Shown here: positions 7,340 through 14,903 of the stretch, one piece after another
Layout: each line of letters opens with the position of its first letter
Position numbering within the stretch: position 1 is the stretch's first letter
NCBI GenBank assembly: GCA_023432985.1
Contig: JAEZEQ010000018.1
Span: 1-26,530 of the forward strand
DNA: 26,530 bases
Reading direction: 5' to 3'
From: Bacteroidota bacterium
Lineage (GTDB): Bacteria > Bacteroidota > Bacteroidia > CAIKAF01
The notes under the pieces: generated by a model
What the model was told of the DNA's origin: nothing
What the model saw: only the letters and a program-made list of their open reading frames with translations
Database searches by the model: none
Made by a program: the position numbers and the translations under genes

Positions 7340-10300
7340 TTATTGTGCTTTATTGAAAAATTGTTGCACTTTATTACGGTAATAAGGTACATATTCGGCC
7401 GGAACGGATCGAATCACATCTTTCATGCTCTCCTGAAGTTTCTTCCACTCTACATATTTCTGAATATTTTCCGGAATAAAATCATCGGCAGACTGACTTT
7501 CCCGTGACTCATCTTCCTCCTGTTCGCGCAATGCTTTTTCACTTTCCAGCATTTTTACCATTATCTCATTCTGCCTTTGTAAAGTCTGAGCACTAATGCG
7601 CTTATTATATAAATCTGTTTCCGTTTCATCCATCCGCTGTTGTATCTCCTGCATCATCCTTCTTTGCTCGGGATCTGTAGTTTGTTCCAACATATCTTGC
7701 AAAATTTTCTTGAGCTGACTCTGTCTAAGGGCCATTTGGGCAAATTCACGACTTTCCTGACTTTGTTCGCCCTCCGAACCACTCGTCCCCTCACCCGGTT
7801 TTCCAGGCTTCTCACCGCTCTTTTCTCCCTTGGGCTGATTGCCATCCTTTTTCATCTGATCGCTCTTCTGCTTGGCCATTTTCTGCATTTGCTCGCCTAA
7901 TTTCTTTTGCATCTCAGACATCTTTTGCATATCCGAAGGAGAAGGATTCCCTGCACCCGGTTTTTTACAAGCCTTATTGCCCGAACTGCTTCCTCCTTTT
8001 TTCATCATCATTTCCTGCTGCGCATTCTCAATGCTCTCCGATAATAATAAGGCCAAATTATTAATGCCCGTTAGCGCATATTGTTGTTGCGTTGAAGCCA
8101 CATTACTACGTCTTTCGCCCAAAGCCTGAACGGCACTGTTCATGCTCGCTCCGGTCTCACTGATATATTTATTGATCTGACTGCTCAGCTTGGCCTGGCG
8201 CTTACTTAATGCAAATAAACTGTCCTCAATAACCTTTGCATCATCCTGCAATTTACGTTGTTCCCGGCCGATATTCTTATAGGCGGGACTATTCGGATTG
8301 GTCTTATCTAACTGTTGAATCAACTGCTCTTGCTGAAAAGATAGTTTCAATAAATTATCCAATAAACGACGCATACTCTCCAAATCTTCGCTCTCATTAT
8401 TATCCTCCATTTCCTGTTGCTGAGCCTCTAATTGCTGACTTAATTGCTGCATCTGATCTCCGGCATTTTGCTGCTGTTCGGCTGCTTTTTTCTCTTTGCC
8501 TTGCTCCAAACTTTCTTGTCCGGATTTTTGTTGCTCAGAAATCTTTTCTTGTTGTTCGTCTGTATTCTTCAATTCGGAATTCGGCTTCTCAAGAGCTTCA
8601 TTCTTCTCCTCAATCTCATCCAGGCGTTTCTTCATTTCCTCGAAACGCTCATTAAGCTCCTCCTGCTTGCTCAAAATATCGGCTTTCTTCTCTTCCTCTT
8701 TTCCTTTAAGTGATTCCGTTTCACGGGCTAAATCTTTCTGTTCTTGTGCCAATTTACTCAAGTCTTCCACAGCTTCCTTAAGCAACATTTCCAATTCCAT
8801 TTGTTTATACAATTCCAACGTACGCTCCAACTGTTTTTCCAAATCCTTGGTATCCATTTTCATTTCTTCCATTTGCTTTTGAAGTGCTTTTGGGTCTTCC
8901 GATTCCTTCAAGGCTTCCAGCTTCTCCATCAATTCGCGCAATTCATCACTCATTAATTCGTCCAAAAGCTTTTGCAATTCCTCTTCTTTAGCCCTTTCCT
9001 CTTCCGATTTTTCGAAGAACTGATCCTTTTTAAAATTCTTTATTTCGAATTCTTTCTTCAATTCCTCGATCTTTTTTTCCAATTCTTTTTGTTTGTTGAG
9101 CAAATCATCAATTTTCTTTTTATCCTCCCAGGTCAAACTTCTTTTTTGCAATAAATCCTGATTCAATTTCTCAGCTTCCTTTTGCCATTCACGGGCTTGC
9201 TTAACACTCTCGGTCAAATTATTCTTAATAGAACTAGAGGATTCCATTTCCTGTTTTCTCAATTCCTCTTTTCCGGGTATACGGTATATAGAACGGGCAG
9301 AGCGGGATATTTTAGAACCGTTTACCCCATCATTATCACCTACGGTAAAATAATAATGAATATTATCGCCGGGCTTAGGAGAGAGAGATTTAAAATTGAA
9401 AGCATAGAGAAAATTTTGTTGCAAGGCAGAGGCAGAAAAAGGTATGCTTTGAGATAAAAATTTCTCCGGCTCTTCGTTTCCTGTCGAAAGTCCGTAATGA
9501 AATTGCAAGCTCTTAAACCCATAATCATCCTGAATTTTTCCCATAAAATAAAACAGGGTTTGCACAACGCTATCTGCTCTTTGGTCAATCTCTATCTGAG
9601 GAAAGGCATCCTTAATAACCTGTATGGAATAATGTAGGGAATCGGCGCGGTTTTGTTTAGATGACAGCAGAAGCAGGCTGTATTGTACAGACTCTTTCAT
9701 GCTCTTACTAAAAGAAAATACGGGGCCTTTTTGCAAGGAAAAAGCACTGTCGCCTTCGACTAAAATCTTCAGAGATTGTGTGTTTTTAGTCATCATTTGC
9801 CAATCGAGCTTAGTCCCCTCAGGCACCATTAAATCGCCTGTGCCCGAAAAAGTTTCCATTGCTTTTTGCGTATAAGCAGGAAAATGGGCGGTAATTTTCA
9901 ATCCGGTCAAAGCAGATTTTGCCAAAACATTCACCTCATAAACGGCACTTTCGAAACCGTCTGCCAAAAAATAAAAAGAAAAATTCTTGCGTACATTACG
10001 TACAAGGTATGAGAACTTCCCATGGTCCTCTATTTTCATTCTATAGCTTTGTTCGTTGATGACCACATAAACTTCTTCGGGAATCACATTTCCTTCTATA
10101 GACAACAACAAAGGCAAATCTTCATTTTCGTTCAGCTCCAATTTTCCGTCTTGAAGCACAAAACGAAAAGGCGCTTCGGGTTTAAATTCCTGATTAAATT
10201 TCACAATACGTTCGGTACTTTTGGTGAGTAGGCCCGGAGAAAAAACCAGCACCAGAATAATAAAAAAGAGGGGAATGGCGGCCCATTTCAAATAGGTACG

Positions 10301-10753
10301 ATTTACCGAATAATCGACGGCATTTTGAAAAGAAAAGGGAGCCAATTCTTTCGTTTTTTGTTCTATACTGGCAAGCAACAAACTATTATCAGACTGTGAT
10401 TCGGCGGCTTCTTTAAGTTGAAGGGTATTCAACAATTTATCTTTGATTTCGGAAAAATGCTCGCCAATAATATCTGCGGCTTGCATATAGCTCAATGTTT
10501 TACCGATGCGATACAATTTGAGCAAAGGGGTAATAATAAAGCGATATAAGATAAAGAGTAGGGAGGCGGAAAATGAGAAAAACAATATGCTTCGTATCAC
10601 TTTTCCGAATTGTCCGAAATACTCCAAAAGACCAATAATCAACCACAAAGAAAGTCCCAAAGCGAGTGAATAAATAACCCCTTTGATAAGTTGATTTTTA
10701 TAATACTTTCGGATGAAAACATCCAGTTTTTTCAATAAATCCTGATAAAGCAT
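7340..10753 (-). CDS. DUF4175 family membrane protein with a long coiled coil
   Basis: This 1137-residue protein is the largest in the window. Two membrane segments lie near residues 22-43 and 52-74, and a third near 153-173. Together they would place the rest on the periplasmic side, by inference. Residues 175-490 look like beta-rich, immunoglobulin-like domains. From about 497 to 900 the chain is an almost continuous Glu/Lys/Gln/Leu coiled coil. Residues 917-1000 are low-complexity, rich in Gly, Ser, Lys and Glu, and a helical tail follows. Its position upstream of the ATPase and ybeY fits the usual Bacteroidota context as I know it. The function is unknown; a structural or scaffolding role in the envelope is inference. 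An exact TAnnTTTG element lies 35-42 bases upstream of the start. Confidence 0.88.
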   Translation of the reverse strand: MLYQDLLKKLDVFIRKYYKNQLIKGVIYSLALGLSLWLIIGLLEYFGQFGKVIRSILFFSFSASLLFILYRFIITPLLKLYRIGKTLSYMQAADIIGEHFSEIKDKLLNTLQLKEAAESQSDNSLLLASIEQKTKELAPFSFQNAVDYSVNRTYLKWAAIPLFFIILVLVFSPGLLTKSTERIVKFNQEFKPEAPFRFVLQDGKLELNENEDLPLLLSIEGNVIPEEVYVVINEQSYRMKIEDHGKFSYLVRNVRKNFSFYFLADGFESAVYEVNVLAKSALTGLKITAHFPAYTQKAMETFSGTGDLMVPEGTKLDWQMMTKNTQSLKILVEGDSAFSLQKGPVFSFSKSMKESVQYSLLLLSSKQNRADSLHYSIQVIKDAFPQIEIDQRADSVVQTLFYFMGKIQDDYGFKSLQFHYGLSTGNEEPEKFLSQSIPFSASALQQNFLYAFNFKSLSPKPGDNIHYYFTVGDNDGVNGSKISRSARSIYRIPGKEELRKQEMESSSSIKNNLTESVKQAREWQKEAEKLNQDLLQKRSLTWEDKKKIDDLLNKQKELEKKIEELKKEFEIKNFKKDQFFEKSEEERAKEEELQKLLDELMSDELRELMEKLEALKESEDPKALQKQMEEMKMDTKDLEKQLERTLELYKQMELEMLLKEAVEDLSKLAQEQKDLARETESLKGKEEEKKADILSKQEELNERFEEMKKRLDEIEEKNEALEKPNSELKNTDEQQEKISEQQKSGQESLEQGKEKKAAEQQQNAGDQMQQLSQQLEAQQQEMEDNNESEDLESMRRLLDNLLKLSFQQEQLIQQLDKTNPNSPAYKNIGREQRKLQDDAKVIEDSLFALSKRQAKLSSQINKYISETGASMNSAVQALGERRSNVASTQQQYALTGINNLALLLSESIENAQQEMMMKKGGSSSGNKACKKPGAGNPSPSDMQKMSEMQKKLGEQMQKMAKQKSDQMKKDGNQPKGEKSGEKPGKPGEGTSGSEGEQSQESREFAQMALRQSQLKKILQDMLEQTTDPEQRRMMQEIQQRMDETETDLYNKRISAQTLQRQNEIMVKMLESEKALREQEEDESRESQSADDFIPENIQKYVEWKKLQESMKDVIRSVPAEYVPYYRNKVQQFFNKAQ

Positions 10754-10787
10754 ATGGATATAACGAAGTTTTAAACAAGCTTATATA

Positions 10788-10795
10788 CAAATGTA
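10788..10795 (-). promoter_or_regulatory. Candidate -7 element (TACATTTG) for the DUF4175 gene
   Basis: Read on the minus strand, the eight bases fit the Bacteroidota -7 consensus TAnnTTTG exactly. The predicted transcript start would leave a leader of roughly 28 bases before the ATG at 10753. No clear TTTG/TTG -33 element is seen at ideal spacing. The whole downstream run to 2127 could be transcribed from here. Confidence 0.5.
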
Positions 10796-10831
10796 CACAT
10801 AAAGCGGCTAAAAGTTCCACCCAAAAAATAA

Positions 10832-10839
10832 TACCTTTG
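10832..10839 (+). promoter_or_regulatory. Candidate -7 element (TACCTTTG) for the DUF6263-like lipoprotein gene
   Basis: This is an exact TAnnTTTG match 20 bases upstream of the ATG at 10860, giving a short predicted leader of about 14 bases. The -33 region is weak. It sits back to back with the minus-strand element at 10788-10795, making a compact divergent promoter region. Confidence 0.55.
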
Positions 10840-10859
10840 CAGAAAAGCGATTCATTATA

Positions 10860-11723
10860 ATGAAAATAATCAGTATTACATCCCTTCTTTTTCTGATTCT
10901 TTTGAGTTCATGCGGAGAGAAAAAACTGCAATTAATCATGCAGCCGGAATTGCATGCCATGTATCAGATAGAAACAAAAAGCGATCAAACGGCAGCCATG
11001 CAATTATACGGGCAGAAATTAGAGTTCGATCAAAAGATTCAGCTCACCCATATTTTTAGTGTCGATTCTGTTTACAGCGACAGCAGTATGGTATTAAGCG
11101 GCAAGCTGACAGCGGTTAAAATGGAAATAACACCGAAGTCCAACAAAGGATTAATCAGCGCCTTTGCTTACGATAGCGGGGACAAAAATCAGAATAAAGG
11201 TGCCTATAAAGCTTATGCCTATGTATTCGAAAAGTTTTTGAATCAGACCTATCTTTTAAAAGTGGATAAACATGGTGAAATTTTATACAATACCCGTTCC
11301 GAATTGATAGAAGAATTGGCAATAGACAGTTTAGAAGAAAGTAAGAATATTTTGGAAGATGATTTTGCTACCATGTTCAGCGTACTCCCTTTAGAGCCGG
11401 TAAAAACGGGCGATGTATATACTAAAAAAATTCAAACCGGAACCCATTCAAAAATCAATTGGGAAAATCATTTTACGGTAGAGAAAATGGGGGAAGAGGA
11501 ATTGGTTTTGGGCTTAAAAGGTTCAATACAAAATAGCGAATCGGCGGGAGCTTCAAACGAGTTTAACGGAACCCAAAGCGGCACCATAGTCGTGGATAAA
11601 AATACGGGCTTGGTTAAATCGAGCGAAATAGACATGTTTTTAGAAATAAAAAGTGCAGATGAGCAGGCTATACTCCCTACGATTAAGGGAAAAGTAACGT
11701 ATGTTTGCAGTAAAATAAAATAA
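10860..11723 (+). CDS. DUF6263-like lipoprotein
   Basis: The 287-residue protein has a signal peptide ending in the lipobox LLSSC, with the lipidated cysteine at residue 18. The mature part is beta-rich and resembles the Bacteroidota DUF6263 family by its overall pattern: an early bulk of short strands, a central DDFATMFSVLPLEPVKTGD segment and a closing GTIVVDKNTGLVKSSEI stretch. The family match is by eye and the function is unknown. No catalytic motif is visible. asnS begins 15 bases downstream, so the two are probably co-transcribed. Confidence 0.75.
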   Translation: MKIISITSLLFLILLSSCGEKKLQLIMQPELHAMYQIETKSDQTAAMQLYGQKLEFDQKIQLTHIFSVDSVYSDSSMVLSGKLTAVKMEITPKSNKGLISAFAYDSGDKNQNKGAYKAYAYVFEKFLNQTYLLKVDKHGEILYNTRSELIEELAIDSLEESKNILEDDFATMFSVLPLEPVKTGDVYTKKIQTGTHSKINWENHFTVEKMGEEELVLGLKGSIQNSESAGASNEFNGTQSGTIVVDKNTGLVKSSEIDMFLEIKSADEQAILPTIKGKVTYVCSKIK

Positions 11724-11738
11724 TATCAGAAAATATAT

Positions 11739-13127
11739 ATGGCATCCATTTCGATTAAATCGGTATTAAAAGAGGGTCAAATCGGGACTAAACTCGAATT
11801 AAAGGGTTGGGTAAGAACCAAGCGGGGCAGTAAAACCGTAAACTTCATTGCATTAAATGACGGTTCTTGTTTCGACAGCATACAGGTAGTGGCAGACATA
11901 GCTGCGATAGGCGAGGACTTATTGAAAAAAGTAAGCACCGGAGCTTGTATAGCCGTTCAGGGAGTTTTGGTCGAAAGTCCGGGACAAGGACAAAGGGTAG
12001 AGATGCAGGCAGAATCTATACATATTTATGGTGAAGCCGATGCGGAATTATATCCTTTACAAAAGAAAGGGCATAGTTTAGAATTTCTGCGCGAAATTGC
12101 CCATTTACGTCCGCGCACCAATACATTTGGAGCGGTTTTACGCATACGTCATCAATTGGCCTATGCCATACATCATTATTTTCATACAAACGGTTTCTAC
12201 TGCCTTCATACGCCGATTATAACCGGTGCTGATGCCGAGGGTGCGGGAGAAATGTTCAGAGTAACCACTTTAGATTTAGAAAATCTTCCCAGAAATTCGG
12301 AAAACAAAATCGATTTTAGTCAGGATTTTTTTGCTACCGAGGCCAATTTAACCGTATCCGGACAGTTACAGGCAGAAACGGGGGCTATGGCCTTAGGAAA
12401 GGTCTATACATTCGGACCAACCTTTAGGGCAGAAAACAGTAATACCACACGCCATTTGGCCGAATTCTGGATGATAGAACCGGAAGTGGCATTCAATGAT
12501 TTGGAAGATAATATGAATTTGGCTGAAGATTTTCTAAAGTATTGCGTGAAACATGTATATGAAAATTGTGCGGATGATTTAGCCTTTTTAAATAAGATGT
12601 ATGATAACGAACTCTTGTCGAAATTGGAGTTTGTTATGCAACAAGCCTTTATTCGCATTAGTTATACCGAGGCCATAGAAATATTGGAAAAAAGTGGTCA
12701 TTCTTTCGAATTTCCTATTTCGTGGGGATTGGATTTACAGAGCGAACATGAGCGTTATTTGGTAGAAAAACATTTTAAATGTCCGGTTATAGTAAGCGAT
12801 TATCCCAAGGATATAAAAGCATTCTATATGCGATTGAACGAAGATGGAAAAACGGTGCGTGCCATGGATATTTTATTTCCCGGAATTGGAGAAGTAGTGG
12901 GAGGAAGTCAGCGTGAAGAAAGATACGATCAATTATTAAAAAGGGTGGATGAAATGGGAATTTCGCATGAACATGTTTGGTGGTATTTGGAATTGAGAAA
13001 ATTTGGAACAGCACCACATAGCGGATTTGGATTAGGATTCGAACGTATGATGTTATTTGTAACCGGGATGAGTAATATTCGCGATGTCATTTTAAGTCCC
13101 CGTACCCCACAAAACGCAAAATTCTAA
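11739..13127 (+). CDS. asnS: Asparagine--tRNA ligase
   Basis: This class IIb aminoacyl-tRNA synthetase charges tRNA-Asn in the cytosol. The 462-residue length is normal. An N-terminal OB-fold anticodon-binding domain covers about residues 1-105. Class II motif 1 contains FHTNGFYCLHTPIIT, motif 2 contains FRAENSNTTRHLAEF, and motif 3 contains GFGLGFERMM at 431-440. The ending SPRTPQNAKF is characteristic of AsnS and separates it from AspS. Its TAA stop shares one base with the riboflavin synthase ATG (TAATG), which suggests translational coupling of two otherwise unrelated housekeeping genes. Confidence 0.97.
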   Translation: MASISIKSVLKEGQIGTKLELKGWVRTKRGSKTVNFIALNDGSCFDSIQVVADIAAIGEDLLKKVSTGACIAVQGVLVESPGQGQRVEMQAESIHIYGEADAELYPLQKKGHSLEFLREIAHLRPRTNTFGAVLRIRHQLAYAIHHYFHTNGFYCLHTPIITGADAEGAGEMFRVTTLDLENLPRNSENKIDFSQDFFATEANLTVSGQLQAETGAMALGKVYTFGPTFRAENSNTTRHLAEFWMIEPEVAFNDLEDNMNLAEDFLKYCVKHVYENCADDLAFLNKMYDNELLSKLEFVMQQAFIRISYTEAIEILEKSGHSFEFPISWGLDLQSEHERYLVEKHFKCPVIVSDYPKDIKAFYMRLNEDGKTVRAMDILFPGIGEVVGGSQREERYDQLLKRVDEMGISHEHVWWYLELRKFGTAPHSGFGLGFERMMLFVTGMSNIRDVILSPRTPQNAKF

Positions 13128-13726
13128 TGTTCACAGGAATTATAGAATGTTTGGGTCGTATACGATCGCTAAAAAGAGAGGGGAGTAATATTACTTTTTA
13201 TCTGGAAGCGCCTATACAATCCGAATTAAAAATAGATCAAAGTGTTGCTCATAATGGCATTTGTCTCACCGTAGATGGGATACAAGACGATGGGTACAGC
13301 GTAACAGCCATTGAGGAAACCATAAAAAAAACCACCATTTCACAATGGAAACCGGGCGATTTGGTAAACCTAGAAAGATGCCTGAAGGCAGATGGGCGTT
13401 TGGACGGACATTTTGTGCAGGGGCATGTAGATACCACCGCTGAATGTATTTCCATAACCGATCGGAATGGAAGCCGAGAATATATATTTGCATACAAGGC
13501 AACAGAACCCGAATTCAGTACGGTTAAAAAAGGCAGCATTACAATCAACGGCACCAGTCTAACCGTTGTAAAAAGTGAAAAAGAAAGCTTTAGCGTGGAA
13601 ATCATCCCATATACCTACGAAAATACCGTATTCAAATTCCTAAAAGTAGGCGATAAGGTTAATATTGAATTCGATATATTGGGAAAATATATGATGCGTT
13701 ATCTCGCCAATATGCATGCGGATTAA
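13127..13726 (+). CDS. ribE: Riboflavin synthase, alpha subunit
   Basis: It catalyses dismutation of two 6,7-dimethyl-8-ribityllumazine molecules to riboflavin, the last step of the pathway. The 199-residue chain shows the internal duplication of the family: the N-terminal MFTGIIE with NGICLTV near 43-49, and the second lumazine-binding half starting around FVQGHVD at 96-102 with NGTSLTV at 141-147. No other rib gene and no FMN riboswitch were recognised nearby. The start overlaps the asnS stop by 1 base. The stop shares a palindromic TTAA with the convergent RlpA gene. The symbol ribE follows current usage; ribC is used in some genomes. Confidence 0.95.
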   Translation: MFTGIIECLGRIRSLKREGSNITFYLEAPIQSELKIDQSVAHNGICLTVDGIQDDGYSVTAIEETIKKTTISQWKPGDLVNLERCLKADGRLDGHFVQGHVDTTAECISITDRNGSREYIFAYKATEPEFSTVKKGSITINGTSLTVVKSEKESFSVEIIPYTYENTVFKFLKVGDKVNIEFDILGKYMMRYLANMHAD

Positions 13727-14142
13727 TCCTTGCGTTGGGAGGCCGGTTGTTGCATAAAAGCGGCTATTTTTTTCCTTCTTGTATCGGGTGTTTCCAATAC
13801 TTCGAGTTTTATGTCGGTACGCCCCATTTTCAAAAAGCCCAATGCTCGTGCAGAGGCTTTGCTCAGATCGATAAAGGGCGAAGAAGTAAGCGGTAAACGA
13901 TCGTTAATTTTCACAACAATGGTTTTATTATTGCGCAAATTAGTCACCCTTGCCATAGTACCCAAAGGGAGGAATTTATGTGCGGCGGTGAACTTATTAT
14001 GATCAAAAATCTCGCCACTGGCGGTATAATTTCCCTGCAATACTTCTCCATACCAGGTGGCTTTGCCATAATAAGTCTGCAAGGCTTCCTGATTAGGAGA
14101 GATGGGCATGGTGGCAAACATCAAATACAATAAAGTATGCAT
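13723..14142 (-). CDS. RlpA-family septal ring lytic transglycosylase-like protein
   Basis: I chose the ATG at 14142 (139 residues) over a longer open frame to 14229. The short form opens directly with a signal peptide-like MHTLLYLMFA and has a GGTAAG purine stretch just upstream, while the longer one adds 29 residues unlike an export signal. The double-psi beta-barrel domain carries the RlpA signature: ATWYG near 28-32, TASGEIFD, FTAAHKFLPLG with His55, and VVKINDR with Asp81. His and Asp correspond to the catalytic pair of characterised RlpA enzymes, which cleave peptidoglycan strands lacking stem peptides. No SPOR domain follows, so septal targeting would need another mechanism. The Gly that normally follows INDR is Leu here. 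Confidence 0.9.
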   Translation of the reverse strand: MHTLLYLMFATMPISPNQEALQTYYGKATWYGEVLQGNYTASGEIFDHNKFTAAHKFLPLGTMARVTNLRNNKTIVVKINDRLPLTSSPFIDLSKASARALGFLKMGRTDIKLEVLETPDTRRKKIAAFMQQPASQRKD

Positions 14143-14214
14143 ATATTTCTTACCTTTATAAGTGAATCTAACATAGAAATTAAAGATCCAAACATTTGCA
14201 AAGGTCTGTATAAT

Positions 14215-14244
14215 TTTAAGGCAAGTCAAGTTTAAGGCAAGTCA
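14215..14244. repeat. Tandem direct repeat TTTAAGGCAAGTCA, period 16
   Basis: Two exact 14-base copies lie at 14215-14228 and 14231-14244 in the divergent gap between the RlpA gene and the protease-like gene. They could be a duplicated operator or simple slippage. They overlap the rejected N-terminal extension of RlpA. Confidence 0.6.
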
Positions 14245-14267
14245 TAACTACATTTTAACCCTGAATC

Positions 14268-14903
14268 GTGCCACGTAATATATTCACAAGCAAGGAAAAC
14301 GGTTGGAAATTCAGCAATGCAACATTGCCTGTTTATCGATATAAATTGCCCATATTTCCCTTTTTAAAATGGGGAAAAGCCGAAAGGGGTATATGTGGGG
14401 GGATGGTATTTTCTGCACTCGATTTTTATTATGCCGATAAAAAAATACCCGATATAAAACAACTTGAAATAGGGGATTCGAACTTACTTTTCCGCTATAT
14501 AATAAGGCGACTATTCCACAGTTTTCAATGGAAGGCGGTATTCTTATACTATATACTCCAACATCCCTTTAGTAGTCCTTCTTTTTTAAACAAAAACAAC
14601 CGGAAACAAATAGAAAAAATTGGGCATCAATTAAGAAATCATCAACCTGTACCCGTTACACTTATACTTATTCGTTCTGTAAATCCGGACAGATTGGGCG
14701 AAAATCACCAGGTATTACTAACAAAGATACTGGCTGAGGAGGACGATAAAATTATATTGGGTTTATATGACCCTAATTTTCCTGAAAAAGAAAGAGAAAT
14801 CAGCATCTATTTTCATACAAAAAAAGAACCCCGCATAGAGATGCAGGGTCAAAAAATATGGGCTATATACAGCCTGAAATACAAAAAAAGAAATCCCTTT
14901 TAA
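14268..14903 (+). CDS. Papain-like (C39-like) cysteine protease candidate
   Basis: The start is a GTG; an in-frame TGA lies two codons upstream and no ATG is available before residue 46, so the start is well fixed. The 211-residue product has no signal peptide. GICGGMVFSALDFYY at 41-55 presents a cysteine (Cys43) at a helix start. ENHQVL at 145-150 gives His147, and LYDPNFP at 167-173 gives Asp168 with a nearby Asn170. Order and spacing Cys-His-Asp/Asn fit a papain or C39-type fold. I recall similar proteins from several phyla without known function. It stands alone, with no peptide substrate, ABC exporter or toxin gene beside it. Fold confidence is moderate, and proteolytic activity is inferred. 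The stop overlaps the M28 gene by 4 bases. Confidence 0.65.
   Translation: MPRNIFTSKENGWKFSNATLPVYRYKLPIFPFLKWGKAERGICGGMVFSALDFYYADKKIPDIKQLEIGDSNLLFRYIIRRLFHSFQWKAVFLYYILQHPFSSPSFLNKNNRKQIEKIGHQLRNHQPVPVTLILIRSVNPDRLGENHQVLLTKILAEEDDKIILGLYDPNFPEKEREISIYFHTKKEPRIEMQGQKIWAIYSLKYKKRNPF

Noticed and set aside
7640..9457. Several plus-strand open frames opposite the DUF4175 gene
   Set aside because: They are antisense to the Glu/Lys/Gln-rich coiled coil, which removes stop codons on the other strand; products are Phe/Leu-rich low complexity.
13127..13726. FMN riboswitch linked to riboflavin synthase
   Set aside because: The gene starts one base inside the asnS stop codon, leaving no leader, and no conserved riboswitch pattern was seen upstream of asnS.
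14143..14229. N-terminal extension of the RlpA gene to 14229
   Set aside because: The extra 29 residues are unlike a signal peptide and run into the tandem repeat, while the ATG at 14142 begins directly with an export-like segment and has a purine-rich stretch upstream.
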